From Eubacterium ruminantium (GTDB lineage Bacteria; Bacillota; Clostridia; Lachnospirales; Lachnospiraceae): DNA of 64,000 nucleotides. How positions within the stretch are numbered: the stretch's first letter is position 1; every line of letters begins with the position of its first letter. The stretch is taken from NCBI RefSeq assembly GCF_900167085.1, contig NZ_FUXA01000014.1:1-64000 (forward strand), read 5' to 3'. Made by a program: the position numbers and the translations under genes. The notes below the pieces were generated by a model. It did no database searches and was not told the DNA's origin. It saw nothing but the letters and a program-made list of their open reading frames with translations. This document shows, in pieces, positions 15,891 through 24,535 of this stretch.

Positions 15891-16649
15891 TTAATCCAGA
15901 GAACCTGAATAGTAAGGGATATTCTTTTCGGCATAATCAACTGCTTCTTCGAGTGACATGCCATGGAAAGCTTCTGCAGAAAAACATCTGCATGACTTTT
16001 TGTCATCAACAAATGCTCCGACTATAACACCCGGAAGCGAACTTTCAGGAGAATTAGGAGCGTTTGGACCACCGAGATCGGTTCTGCACCATCCCGGATC
16101 GGTAAGACTGATGATCACGTCTGTTCCGTCGTACTTGGAAGCGATATCCATTGTTACTTTATCGAGAGCGGCCTTGCTGGCAGAATAACCTGCCTGTTCA
16201 GGCTCACGTCTAATGCCGCTAGTTGTGTTGACAATACGTCCAAAACCTTTCTTTTCCATCTTTGGAAGAAAATGATAAAGGATTACCATTGGAGCGATAG
16301 TATTGATAACAAAGCTTGTTTCATAATCAGAAACAGGTGTTTTGATATAGTCTGTACGATATGCAATCTGAAGACCTGCATTATTAAGAACGATATCGAC
16401 ATCAGTTCCATGTTCATCTATATATTGGAGCATCTTATTAACTGAATCTATATCAGAAAGTTCAGCAGCTACAGGATAAGCTTCAACTCCGAGAGCCTTA
16501 ACCTCGGAAATGACTTTCTCGAGGTGTTCGATTGTTCTTCCGTGAAGAATAAGATTGCATCCTCTTTCGGCTAAAGCCTTGGCAGCGCCGTAGCCTATAC
16601 CTCTGCTGGCACCTGTAATAAGGGCCCAGCGTCCTTTAACATCAACCAT
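15891..16649 (-). CDS. Short-chain dehydrogenase/reductase
   Basis: A 252-residue SDR with the nucleotide-binding TGASRGIG near the N-terminus, the LNNAG motif, and the catalytic Ser with YSASK (Tyr-x-x-x-Lys). The length is normal for the classical family. It would reduce or oxidise a carbonyl/alcohol using NAD(P)H; the substrate cannot be predicted. A weak AGGAAAA ribosome site precedes the ATG. It is divergently oriented to the PNPOx-fold gene, from which it is separated by an AT-rich 224-base region. Confidence 0.85.
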   Translation of the reverse strand: MVDVKGRWALITGASRGIGYGAAKALAERGCNLILHGRTIEHLEKVISEVKALGVEAYPVAAELSDIDSVNKMLQYIDEHGTDVDIVLNNAGLQIAYRTDYIKTPVSDYETSFVINTIAPMVILYHFLPKMEKKGFGRIVNTTSGIRREPEQAGYSASKAALDKVTMDIASKYDGTDVIISLTDPGWCRTDLGGPNAPNSPESSLPGVIVGAFVDDKKSCRCFSAEAFHGMSLEEAVDYAEKNIPYYSGSLD

Positions 16650-16873
16650 TTAGTTTTCCTCGCTTTTGATTAGTCGTGATAGATAAGAAATCGTTTGTGA
16701 TAACAATTTCAAAATTATATTGCAATATTATGATTTTTTTTATATAAAAAATATATGAGAAATATGGTTTTTTTGTCACTTTTATAGTTTTTATTTGTGC
16801 GGTGTTCCATAGTAAAAAATGGCTTAAAAGCGATGAAAAAAAGCATAAAAATGGACGGGAATGGAGATTAAAA

Positions 16874-17266
16874 ATGGAAAGAGTATGTAAATTTATCAAA
16901 GATGCCGGTGTATATTATCTTGCAACAGTTGAAGGTGATCAGCCACGTGTAAGACCATTTGGTACTATTCATATTTTCGATGGAAAGCTTTATATCCAGA
17001 CAGGAAAGGCAAAGAATGTTTCTAAGCAGATTCATGCAAATCCAAAGGTTGAGATCTCAGCTTTCAAGGACGGCGAATGGATAAGAGTTGCAGGTGAACT
17101 TGTTGAGGATCCTGGAAGAGAAGCAAAGGCTTCTATGCTTGATGCATATCCTGATCTTCGCGGAATGTATAATGAAGATGATGACAATACAGAAGTATTT
17201 TATTTTACAAATGCAGTAGCGACTATTTCATCATTCACAAAGGCACCTGAAGTTATAAATCTGTAA
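16874..17266 (+). CDS. PNPOx-fold FMN-binding protein
   Basis: A 130-residue protein with the pyridoxamine 5'-phosphate oxidase-like split barrel: VYYLATVEGDQPRVRPFG, then KLYIQTGKAKNVSKQIHANPKVEIS. Proteins of this short class bind FMN or F420/heme; they are usually not true pyridoxamine phosphate oxidases, and the reaction is unknown. GGAGAT lies upstream of the ATG at 16874; the 24 upstream codons have no better start. Confidence 0.8.
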   Translation: MERVCKFIKDAGVYYLATVEGDQPRVRPFGTIHIFDGKLYIQTGKAKNVSKQIHANPKVEISAFKDGEWIRVAGELVEDPGREAKASMLDAYPDLRGMYNEDDDNTEVFYFTNAVATISSFTKAPEVINL

Positions 17267-17300
17267 TTGTAAATATTTTAAAATTTATACCGTAAGTATA

Positions 17301-17329
17301 ATGACAACTCGTGACGATTATGTTAATAT
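17301..17329 (+). promoter_or_regulatory. Promoter of the 44-residue peptide gene
   Basis: ATGACA (17301-17306), 17-base spacer, TAATAT (17324-17329). A hairpin AGACTGA/TCAGTCT (about 17349-17374) lies in the leader before the ribosome site. Confidence 0.5.
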
Positions 17330-17415
17330 GTGCTTAGTTGTGAAAAGAGACTGAAAAATGCTGAGTCAGTCTTATGGAAATAAACAGCAAATACTTAAGA
17401 AAGGAGTGACAACCC

Positions 17416-17550
17416 ATGAATATAGTTACATACGTTATAAAACAGCATATTACTAAGGATAGAATATATACTGGATCAACATCTCAGTATACTGATTTTA
17501 TATTGAAAAAGAAGATAAGCGAAGATTATAGTAACTATTTCGAAGGGTAG
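17416..17550 (+). CDS. 44-residue protein of unknown function
   Basis: The frame encodes 44 residues, beginning MNIVTYVIKQHITKDR and ending DYSNYFEG. It has GAAAGGAG 9 bases upstream, its own promoter and its own terminator 30 bases downstream. It is rich in Tyr, Lys and Ile and has no Cys, membrane helix or known motif. I do not recognise it. It could be a small regulatory protein or an accidental frame in a small RNA. Confidence 0.4.
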   Translation: MNIVTYVIKQHITKDRIYTGSTSQYTDFILKKKISEDYSNYFEG

Positions 17551-17580
17551 TTACTCATCTGTTATATTTGAATTTTAAAA

Positions 17581-17617
17581 AACGCTTATCTTAATTACAG
17601 ATAGGCGTTTTATTTTT
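17581..17617 (+). terminator. Terminator of the 44-residue peptide unit
   Basis: AACGCTTATCT / AGATAGGCGTT (one wobble pair), then TTATTTTTATT. Confidence 0.8.
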
Positions 17618-17793
17618 ATTCATTTATATATGGAATTTGCAGGTTAAAAGCTGATAAATCTTAGCTTAGAATAGAGGTAATGCGTAAATGAATATACTGA
17701 AAAATGCCATTTCAGTTAGAGAAACAAAGACAATAAAGAGTTAAGGATTAAGGGGCAATGTCATCCCTTGGTTCTTAAAGACAGGAGGATGAA

Positions 17794-18048
17794 ATGAACA
17801 TGATACCGGCAATTGACATGAGAAAAACGGGAATTAATATTTCTGTTCTGAGAAAAAATGCAGGGCTTTCTGTTAAGGATCTGCAGAACATTTTCGGATT
17901 CGGAACTCCCCAGGCTATTTACAAATGGCAACATGGATCTGCGCTTCCGACTATAGATAATCTTGTAATCCTTGCGGCGGTACTCGGAGTATCAATGGAC
18001 GAGATAATCGTTATTGATAAATCCGTTGATATGGCAAGAACTGCGTAA
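17794..18048 (+). CDS. Small XRE-family HTH regulator
   Basis: An 84-residue protein that is almost entirely a Cro/CI-type helix-turn-helix: ISVLRKNAGLSVKDLQNIFGF, then the recognition region TPQAIYKWQHGSALPTIDNLVILAAVLGVSMDEII. It has no effector domain. AGGAGG at 17783-17788 sets the ATG at 17794. The leader contains a hairpin between TTAAGGATTAAGGGG and CCCTTGGTTCTTAA (about 17740-17778), close to the ribosome site. Small regulators of this kind are common in Lachnospiraceae; its target is unknown. Confidence 0.8.
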   Translation: MNMIPAIDMRKTGINISVLRKNAGLSVKDLQNIFGFGTPQAIYKWQHGSALPTIDNLVILAAVLGVSMDEIIVIDKSVDMARTA

Positions 18049-18164
18049 GCAGAAATAAACAATTGATCGGTTGTTTAGTAAATATGACGGGAAAATTTGT
18101 GCATATTTTAGTAAACAAATCTAATATGATGAAATATCACGTATTTGCGTGGTTTTATAGATAA

Positions 18165-18203
18165 GGAGCTGCTGATTTTATATCGAATGCAGCTCCGTTT
18201 TTC
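18165..18203 (+). terminator. Terminator of the XRE gene
   Basis: GGAGCTGC / GCAGCTCC (18165-18172 with 18189-18196), then TTTTT. Confidence 0.8.
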
Positions 18204-18455
18204 GTATGTATAGGGTATATTTTTATAATTAATCGGGTTTTCAATTTTTACTGCCCGCTTTATAATAAGTCTAAACTTCCTTTTAAAAATGCTGGAATTT
18301 CCGGAATTATATGTCACAGTAACAGTTCATCTGTTCTATGACATATGATTTCGAAAATCCAAATCTCTAAAAGCTATTTTTTTCGGCATAAGCATCTGTT
18401 AAATCGTGAATCACCTTTGGAAGTTTTTTCTTTATTAATTCAATCGGGGGAAAAT

Positions 18456-18675
18456 ATGTTCAAATTATTTATTAATCCAAAACATAAGATTAGTCATATA
18501 AATCCTGAATTACAGGGACATTTTTCAGAGCATTTGGCAGATGTATTTATGAGGGTATTTATGTTGGCGAAAACAGCGACATTCCGAATACAAACGGTAT
18601 AAGAAATGATGTTGTTGAAGCTTTAAAGAATATAAAAGTTCCGGTTCTCAGATGGCCGGGTGGATGTTTTGTCGA
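18456..18675 (+). pseudogene. Decayed N-terminus of a GH51 alpha-L-arabinofuranosidase
   Basis: From the ATG at 18456 the frame reads [20 protein letters not shown] and then GHFSEHL. After a one-base loss near 18536 the second frame continues as [20 protein letters not shown], then [22 protein letters not shown]. Joined, this is the start of a GH51 arabinofuranosidase, whose first strand has [14 protein letters not shown] and RWPGGCFADEYHW. Similarity stops soon after GGCF near 18675, so over 80% of the gene is missing. A GGGGG ribosome site remains before the ATG. The rest of this region (18204-18455 and 18680-18860) holds nothing I recognise. Confidence 0.75.
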
Positions 18676-18867
18676 GATAAAGGCCGTTGTCAAAGATAAC
18701 AGATGCCCTAAGAAAAAGTGGTAATACTTCCATAAAATGATTTTTGTTGTTAACGAAAATCGAATTACATGAGGTGGCCGAACGTATCGAAAGATCGTCC
18801 GGTCATTTCGCGTTTTTAAAAGCAAGTAATTTCTGTAGGTTTTATGCTGTAAAAACGTATATGTTTT

Positions 18868-18896
18868 TTGACATGGTTTCGCATTATATGTTATTG
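18868..18896 (+). promoter_or_regulatory. Possible promoter of the LytTR response regulator
   Basis: TTGACA at 18868-18873 and a weak TTATTG at 18891-18896, 17 bases apart. This would give a very short leader before AAGGAGG at 18913-18919. Confidence 0.4.
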
Positions 18897-18924
18897 TGAG
18901 AGAAGATTTTATAAGGAGGAGTTT

Positions 18925-19635
18925 TTGGGTAAATTGAATGTAGCAGTTTGCGATGACAACAGAAGTTACAGGCGTGAAATTATAGCAGAGTGTGAAAAAA
19001 TCAGAGAAAAATGCAATGTAAGATTTGAAATATCTGAATTCGATAATGTTAAGGTTCTGAAAGAGAATCTGAAAGGTATTGATATTCTTCTTCTTGACAT
19101 AGAACTTGGCGAAGACAGTGGGATTGAAGTAAAAGACTATATAGAAGAAAACAGGCTTGATATAATAATCATTTTTATATCAGGTTTTAGAAGCTATGTG
19201 ATGAAGTCTTTCGGTCTAAATGTTATGGGGTTTATAGATAAGAGCGAGATAGCTGAACTTCTCCCGAGATATCTTGATAAAGCAATAAGCCGAAGGATGG
19301 AAGATATTGGATATATTGATGATATCAATCTTCGAAGCATACGATATATACAATCCAACGGTGTCTATGTCAATCTTTGTACCGATGACGGCAATAAGAT
19401 TCTATACAGAGATTCCATGAACAATATGATGAAACGGTTGGAGCAGTATGATTTTTGCAGGGCTCACAGGTTTTATATCATTAATCTGAGATATGTGACG
19501 AAGATCGAAAGCAGTCCCGAAGGAAAACATCATGTATTTCTCGGAAAAGAGAAGTTTAAGATTTCCGAGAGTTACTATTCGACTTTTCGAAAGAAGTTCT
19601 CTGAGTACGGAAGAAAGAGGGCAGGGTATATCTGA
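18925..19635 (+). CDS. LytTR-family response regulator (AgrA/VirR-like)
   Basis: A 236-residue response regulator. The receiver domain (about residues 4-120) has the acidic pair in AVCDDN, the phosphoacceptor Asp in ILLLDIELGEDSG, and a Lys near FIDKSE. The LytTR DNA-binding domain follows (residues 140-236), with IRYIQSNGVYVNLCTDDGNKILYRDS and FCRAHRFYIINLRYV. TTG at 18925 is the likely start because AAGGAGG at 18913-18919 is 5 bases away; there is no in-frame ATG before residue 90. Its stop overlaps the start of the kinase gene (TGATG), so the pair is translationally coupled. Confidence 0.85.
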   Translation: MGKLNVAVCDDNRSYRREIIAECEKIREKCNVRFEISEFDNVKVLKENLKGIDILLLDIELGEDSGIEVKDYIEENRLDIIIIFISGFRSYVMKSFGLNVMGFIDKSEIAELLPRYLDKAISRRMEDIGYIDDINLRSIRYIQSNGVYVNLCTDDGNKILYRDSMNNMMKRLEQYDFCRAHRFYIINLRYVTKIESSPEGKHHVFLGKEKFKISESYYSTFRKKFSEYGRKRAGYI

Positions 19636-20897
19636 TGAAAATGGAGATTATATATCTGTGGTCATTTCTAGAAGCTTTAAAGATTTATCTGATGTTCCGT
19701 TATATTCTGGGGTTTGAGATCAACAAAAAAATCTACATTTGGTTTGTTCTCATGTACCCTATTATCGTTCTGCCTGTTGTAGCTGTCTGTGACAGTAACA
19801 GGCTGTTTATTTATAAGGCTGTTTGGCTTTTTGCATTTCCTATTATTTTCTTCAAAGGTAAAACAAGTTTGAAGGCGGTGCTGACATTTGCGGTAAGCAC
19901 TTTGATTTCATTAATCGATATTGTGATACTTAATTTACTGTCTTATATCAAGGTGAAGAAACCGGCGAATTATGATTGGCGAAATGATATGTCTGTAATA
20001 TTAATTTTGCTTTCTGCTATTTTATGTTTCAGATATAAAAATAAGGTGAATAAGGCAATTTCCTCTCTTAATCCCGGGATAAAATTCGGCATACTTATCA
20101 TTTCATTTGTGCTCTATCTTTGGGTTGGTGTTCTTCAGCTTATCTTTACTGCGGGACCGGAAAGCAGAATATCGGGCTATGCTTCATTTATAAGCATCAT
20201 AGTTGCGGGAGTTCTTTTGTTCCTTTTGATGGTCGGGATATATCATATAACAAGGATCAGTCAGATTCTTGCTGTTGATGAGTATAAGAGCAGGATGCTG
20301 GATATAAGCCGGCAGTATGTGGATTCTTTGGTCGAAAGGGAGAAGGATCTTAGAAGCTATAAGCACGATTTTAATAATCATCTGATGATGATCAAAAGTA
20401 TGGCGAGTGATAATTCGGATCAGGAAGTAGTTAGATATATTGATGATATATTCGGGAAATATAAGATAAAAAATGTTATCACAACAGGAAACCGGATAGC
20501 TGATGTTTTCATAAATAAAGTCATTGGCGAAATGGCTGATGATGACGGATTTCTGTCCCAGGTTATAGGTGAATTTCCGAAGGATATGAAGATCGACAGT
20601 GTGGATATGAGCACTCTGATGTCGAATATTATGGACAATGCGTTAGAAGCGATGCAGAGGATTTCCGGGACGAAGAAATTGCTTATCGAGATAAAGCATT
20701 TTGAAAATATGTTATATCTTGATGTTGCAAATTCAGCCGCTGTCGAAGATAAAGATCTTATCTCAAAGAAGAAAGAAGCAGGACACGGATTCGGAGCCGG
20801 TAAGATAAAAGATGTGGTGCTGAAAAACGGTGGGGCAGTTAACTGGGAATATAAAAATGGCATGATGGAAGTCAGGGTAGAACTGCCGGTTAGATAG
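19635..20897 (+). CDS. GHKL sensor histidine kinase (AgrC-like), partner of the LytTR regulator
   Basis: A 420-residue kinase with six or seven N-terminal membrane helices, a coiled linker (YVDSLVEREKDLRSYKHDFNNHL) containing the phosphoacceptor His, and a GHKL ATPase with the N-box NIMDNALEAM and the Gly-rich GHGFGAGKIKDVV. It starts one base inside the regulator's stop codon. The architecture matches peptide-pheromone receptors. No agrB/agrD is adjacent, but a 19-residue peptide frame lies 240 bases downstream. This kinase is only distantly related to the two at 4.6-7.7 kb. Confidence 0.85.
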   Translation: MKMEIIYLWSFLEALKIYLMFRYILGFEINKKIYIWFVLMYPIIVLPVVAVCDSNRLFIYKAVWLFAFPIIFFKGKTSLKAVLTFAVSTLISLIDIVILNLLSYIKVKKPANYDWRNDMSVILILLSAILCFRYKNKVNKAISSLNPGIKFGILIISFVLYLWVGVLQLIFTAGPESRISGYASFISIIVAGVLLFLLMVGIYHITRISQILAVDEYKSRMLDISRQYVDSLVEREKDLRSYKHDFNNHLMMIKSMASDNSDQEVVRYIDDIFGKYKIKNVITTGNRIADVFINKVIGEMADDDGFLSQVIGEFPKDMKIDSVDMSTLMSNIMDNALEAMQRISGTKKLLIEIKHFENMLYLDVANSAAVEDKDLISKKKEAGHGFGAGKIKDVVLKNGGAVNWEYKNGMMEVRVELPVR

Positions 20898-20911
20898 ATA
20901 TGATAATTCGT

Positions 20912-20943
20912 AAAAAGAGTACTGAGCAAGGTGCTCTTTTTTT
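20912..20943 (+). terminator. Terminator after the two-component pair
   Basis: AAAAAGAG..CTCTTTTT stem (20912-20919 with 20934-20941) followed by more T. It separates the kinase from the polyphosphate operon. Confidence 0.7.
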
Positions 20944-21137
20944 CGTGGTTGAGTTTCGTAACAAATATACCCTGCTTCGTAACATATTTCTTGATTGTGT
21001 AATCTGACACAGATATATTGAACATGTTGAATGTAAATGGTGAAATATTACAAAAAGTTATTTGGATTAGGGGGACGAAAATCATTTAAATAAATTCATT
21101 TCAACAAGGGTATTAGGGTAAAGAGAGGAGGATTAGT

Positions 21138-21197
21138 ATGATACTTTTTGACAGCGAGGTAATCGTTCAGTTAGTTAAGTTTATTCTGGGATTATAG
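21138..21197 (+). CDS. 19-residue hydrophobic peptide upstream of the VTC gene
   Basis: The frame reads MILFDSEVIVQLVKFILGL. AGGAGG at 21126-21131 with a 6-base spacer is a strong ribosome site. It ends 28 bases before the VTC-domain gene and is probably in the same transcript. It is largely hydrophobic with no Cys. It could be a leader peptide that controls the downstream operon, a small membrane peptide, or a signal for the kinase upstream. Being so short, it may also be an accident. Confidence 0.4.
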   Translation: MILFDSEVIVQLVKFILGL

Positions 21198-21225
21198 GTT
21201 ACAGGAGTAAAAGGTGGTGTAGAAT

Positions 21226-21999
21226 ATGGCGAACAACGGTATTATAGACAGCTTTGCACGTATAGAACTGAAATATCGGGTGCCCGCTTCGAAATACGAA
21301 GCCCTCTTGCAAAAACTCAGTGACTATGTGGAGCCGGATGAATACGGAGAAACCAAGATATTTAACATTTATTATGATACTCCGGACTATAGACTTATCA
21401 GAAAATCTATATCTAAACCGGTCTATAAGGAAAAAATTAGGCTTAGAACCTACAGGATGCCAAAAGATACGACGGGGGCATTTATAGAGATAAAGAAAAA
21501 ATATGCAGGTGTGGTTTACAAAAGGAGGATCACGCTTCCTTACAGTATAGCCAAATGGCACCTGGATTATAAAATACCGTTCCGTGAAATGGAAAACCGT
21601 TACTTAGATGACAAGAGCTTTTTCACGGATGCGCAGATAGAAAAAGAAATCAACAGTATGATCGATAATTATAAAACTCTGATTCCTGCGATGGTCATAA
21701 TCTACGACAGAACCGCTTATAGAGGTATAGAAGATCCGGATTTTAGAATAACTTTCGACAGAGACATCAAATGGAGAGATACGGATCTTGATATATCTAA
21801 AGGAGCGTACGGCACTAATCTTCTGAATAAAGGGGAAAGGCTCATGGAGATCAAGATCGCCGGCGCCATGCCTATTGAGATTGCAAGGATATTGAGTGAA
21901 TTAAAGATATATAAGAGCTCGTATTCGAAATATGGCAGCGGTTACCTGCAATTACTTGAAAGAGAAAAATACGAGAAAGGGATTAGAAAATATGTCTGA
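21226..21999 (+). CDS. VTC-domain polyphosphate polymerase
   Basis: A 257-residue protein with the VTC4-like tunnel-fold catalytic domain, which in yeast makes polyphosphate from ATP with manganese. The characteristic basic and acidic strands are visible: ARIELKYRV, KEKIRLRTYR, AFIEIKKKYAGVVYKRRI, LMEIKIAG and SSYSKYGSGY. It is cytosolic, and its partner DUF4956 protein provides membrane helices. The ATG of that gene lies 8 bases inside this one (ATGTCTGA overlap). Bacterial VTC genes often sit with DUF4956 and a Cthe_2159-type beta-helix protein, as here. Confidence 0.85.
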   Translation: MANNGIIDSFARIELKYRVPASKYEALLQKLSDYVEPDEYGETKIFNIYYDTPDYRLIRKSISKPVYKEKIRLRTYRMPKDTTGAFIEIKKKYAGVVYKRRITLPYSIAKWHLDYKIPFREMENRYLDDKSFFTDAQIEKEINSMIDNYKTLIPAMVIIYDRTAYRGIEDPDFRITFDRDIKWRDTDLDISKGAYGTNLLNKGERLMEIKIAGAMPIEIARILSELKIYKSSYSKYGSGYLQLLEREKYEKGIRKYV

Positions 22000-22672
22000 T
22001 TTTTTATTTGAGTCGATCATTAAAAATGGCAAAATATCTCCGGACAGTTTATTTCTTGCGACAGCAGTTTCTCTTGTGGCAGGACTTATAATTGCCGGAT
22101 CGTATATGTACAAACGTTCATATAGTCAAAGTTTTATTTTGAGTCTTGTGCTTCTGCCGTGTGTGGTGCAGGTCATCATTATGCTTGTAAACGGAAATAT
22201 AGGTGCAGGCGTTGCGGTAGCAGGTGCATTCAGTCTTATAAGATTCAGATCCGCTCCGGGAAAAGGCCAGGAGATAACAAGCATTTTCCTAGCTATGGCA
22301 ACAGGACTTGCAACCGGAATGGGATTTATATATCTGGGACTTATTTTTGCAGTTCTTATATCACTTGTGGGACTGCTGCTTCGTGCAGTTAATTTCGGAG
22401 GTCGTTCTGAAAGTGCAAGATTCCTCAAGATCATGATTCCTGAAGATCTTGATTTTGAAGGAAGGTTCGACGACATATTCGAGAGATATCTGAGAAAGAG
22501 CGAGCTTGTTCAGGTTAAGAGCTGTGATATGGGTACTATGTTTAAACTTGATTATGAGATAATAATGAAATCATCAGGGAGTATCAAAAAATTCCTGGAT
22601 GAGATCCGTGAGAAAAACGGAAATCTTGAAATCTGTCTTACAAGAGCCGTAACCAATATTGATGAATTATAA
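21992..22672 (+). CDS. DUF4956 membrane protein, VTC partner
   Basis: A 226-residue protein with four membrane helices followed by a cytoplasmic alpha/beta tail of about 80 residues. It carries the DUF4956 pattern AGAFSLIRFRSAPGKGQEITSIFLAMATGLATGMG. It overlaps the VTC gene by 8 bases. By analogy with eukaryotic VTC complexes, the pair may make polyphosphate at the membrane and perhaps move it across; this is inference. Confidence 0.85.
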   Translation: MSDFLFESIIKNGKISPDSLFLATAVSLVAGLIIAGSYMYKRSYSQSFILSLVLLPCVVQVIIMLVNGNIGAGVAVAGAFSLIRFRSAPGKGQEITSIFLAMATGLATGMGFIYLGLIFAVLISLVGLLLRAVNFGGRSESARFLKIMIPEDLDFEGRFDDIFERYLRKSELVQVKSCDMGTMFKLDYEIIMKSSGSIKKFLDEIREKNGNLEICLTRAVTNIDEL

Positions 22673-22822
22673 AATGCATATTGCGGCGACGGTTTAAATA
22701 AAATGAACCGTATATGCTGACAGTTAAGATAGTTATTAAGTGAGAAGAAACAGAAAAAGAATAAGTAAAATAATTGTACATAAATCATATGAAACGTAGA
22801 CTGGTTTGAGCAGGAAGTGTAC

Positions 22823-24217
22823 ATGATAAAAAATAAAGGTAACAAGTTTAAAATTTATTATATATTTATTCTTATGATTCTCTTTTCTCTGTCCGGATGC
22901 GGGAAGACTGCCGCTGGCGCCAAAGCGGCGACCGAATCCGGCGATAAAGACAATAAGCCGCTTTTCACCGACAGGGAACTGACGTATGAATATGATGAGG
23001 CCGGGGCAGCAAAGATCAGACTTGATGGTGATAAGGCCGACATATCATTTCCTGATGAAATCGACAGGGACATACTTACGACAGAGACTTCGAAGGAACG
23101 CGGCTTAATTATAAATATCAAAGGTGCGGGAACATTCATCTTTGAAGGGGAAAGTGAAAATACACAAATAGTTGTTAATGCAGATGATGAAGCAAAGGTA
23201 GAACTTGTGCTTAATTCTGTTAATATAACAAGCAAAAGCAGCGCATGTATTTACATACAGAATGCAGATAAAGCGTTGGTTAATCTTCCTGAAGGTTCCG
23301 TGAGTACATTGTCGGATACGGGGGATACATACATGGGAAATACAACTATAGAAAGTGTAATCTATAGTGAAGACGATATTGTATTTCACGGAACCGGAAA
23401 ATTGGTTTTAAATGCAGGCTATAAGCATGGAATAATTAGTGAAAATGATCTGAAAATTTTGGGATGCGACATGCTTATAGCTGCAAATAAGACCGCTCTT
23501 TGTGCAGATGATTCGGCAAGACTCTTTGAGGCAAAACTGGATCTTACTGCAGGAGTCGACGGAATCAATGTCGGAAAGGGATTTTTCTATGAGAAGGATT
23601 CCGATATTGTTGTTAAATGCAGCGATGACGCGATTCACTCAGTTAAAGAGCTTACGGTTGAAGGGGGGAATATAGAAATTCCTGAGTGCAGAGAAGGGTT
23701 TGAAGGACATGATGTTTTGATAGCAGACGGCCGGATCAAAGTGCACTCTGTAGATGATGATATAAATGCATTTGGTAAAGACGGGCCGAAACCATGCCTT
23801 ACTGTAAAAGGGGGAGAGCTGGAACTTTTTTCCGAAGGTGATTGTCTTGATTCCAATGGAAGTATTTATATTGAAGGAGGAAAAATTACATTATTAAGTG
23901 CAGCGGAGGATGATGACGGTGCTGTTGATGCAGTAGACGGATTCTATCTGAATGGTGGCGAACTCCTCATGCTCGAGAAGTCGGGCGTTACCGGTAGGAT
24001 TAATGCCAAATCCGCAATGAAGTACATAGCATGTGATCTAAATGAACGATTTCCGGAGGGTACAGAGATAAAAATAAAAGATGAAAAAGATAATGAATTT
24101 GAAAAAATTATTGCAACGGTAGATTTTTCGTCTGTATTTTACAGCTCACCCAAGATTAATGCAGGAAAATTCCGCATAATTACTGGAAATAAAGAAAAAA
24201 CAATCGAAGTAAAATGA
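22823..24217 (+). CDS. Cthe_2159-like beta-helix carbohydrate-binding lipoprotein
   Basis: A 464-residue secreted lipoprotein. The signal peptide ends in a lipobox (LSGC, Cys about residue 26). The rest is a repeat-rich right-handed beta-helix of the Cthe_2159 type: VNADDEAKVELVLNSVNI, YIQNADKALVNLPEGS, GIISENDLKILG, CSDDAIHSVKELTVEGGNIEI, DGAVDAVDGFYLNGGELLM. Cthe_2159 itself was reported to bind cellulose and polygalacturonic acid. AGGAAG precedes the ATG at 22823. Co-location with VTC/DUF4956 suggests a cell-surface role linked to polyphosphate, which is unproven. Confidence 0.75.
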   Translation: MIKNKGNKFKIYYIFILMILFSLSGCGKTAAGAKAATESGDKDNKPLFTDRELTYEYDEAGAAKIRLDGDKADISFPDEIDRDILTTETSKERGLIINIKGAGTFIFEGESENTQIVVNADDEAKVELVLNSVNITSKSSACIYIQNADKALVNLPEGSVSTLSDTGDTYMGNTTIESVIYSEDDIVFHGTGKLVLNAGYKHGIISENDLKILGCDMLIAANKTALCADDSARLFEAKLDLTAGVDGINVGKGFFYEKDSDIVVKCSDDAIHSVKELTVEGGNIEIPECREGFEGHDVLIADGRIKVHSVDDDINAFGKDGPKPCLTVKGGELELFSEGDCLDSNGSIYIEGGKITLLSAAEDDDGAVDAVDGFYLNGGELLMLEKSGVTGRINAKSAMKYIACDLNERFPEGTEIKIKDEKDNEFEKIIATVDFSSVFYSSPKINAGKFRIITGNKEKTIEVK

Positions 24218-24246
24218 TTGACATTAGTATCCTATGTTTGTATAAT
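24218..24246 (+). promoter_or_regulatory. Consensus SigA promoter of dapA
   Basis: TTGACA (24218-24223), 17-base spacer and TATAAT (24241-24246), a full match to consensus. It starts directly after the stop codon of the upstream lipoprotein gene. Confidence 0.9.
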
Positions 24247-24285
24247 ATTTTTTGTATAAATTTAAATGCAAAAATACATAATTTT

Positions 24286-24517
24286 GCAGTAGAGGACGCA
24301 ATGATCATTAGTAGTCTGTCGGATGAACCTTAATTCATACGAAGACAGGTGAAAGGGTGATTTGCCGAAGTGATCTGGTAATTAAGGGATCAGGTTGCTG
24401 GGATCGTGATTAAGAGTCACGGAACTGTCGTCAGATTTATCTGATGGAGTGCTACTTATAGAAATGATTTGCGGATAATTGTTTCGGGTTGGCGCTTCGT
24501 CAGCCCGATTTTTTATT
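24286..24517 (+). promoter_or_regulatory. Lysine riboswitch (L-box) with terminator, controlling dapA
   Basis: The aptamer (about 24286-24458) carries the L-box signatures AGAGGACGCA, GTGAAAGGGTGATTTGCCGAAG and CAGGTTGCTGGGATCGTGA, closed by GTAG..CTAC (24289-24292 with 24452-24455). It is followed by a terminator, CGGGTTGGCG-CTT-CGTCAGCCCG, then ATTTTTTATTT at 24508-24518. When lysine is bound, such riboswitches stop transcription, so dapA and probably dapB are expressed when lysine is scarce. The call rests on sequence motifs and on its place before dapA. Confidence 0.9.
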
Positions 24518-24535
24518 TGATAGGAGGAAAAAATT

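Noticed and set aside
15695-16027. Long open frames opposite to the SDR and EAL genes
   Set aside because: They overlap well-supported genes, lack ribosome sites and show no family resemblance.
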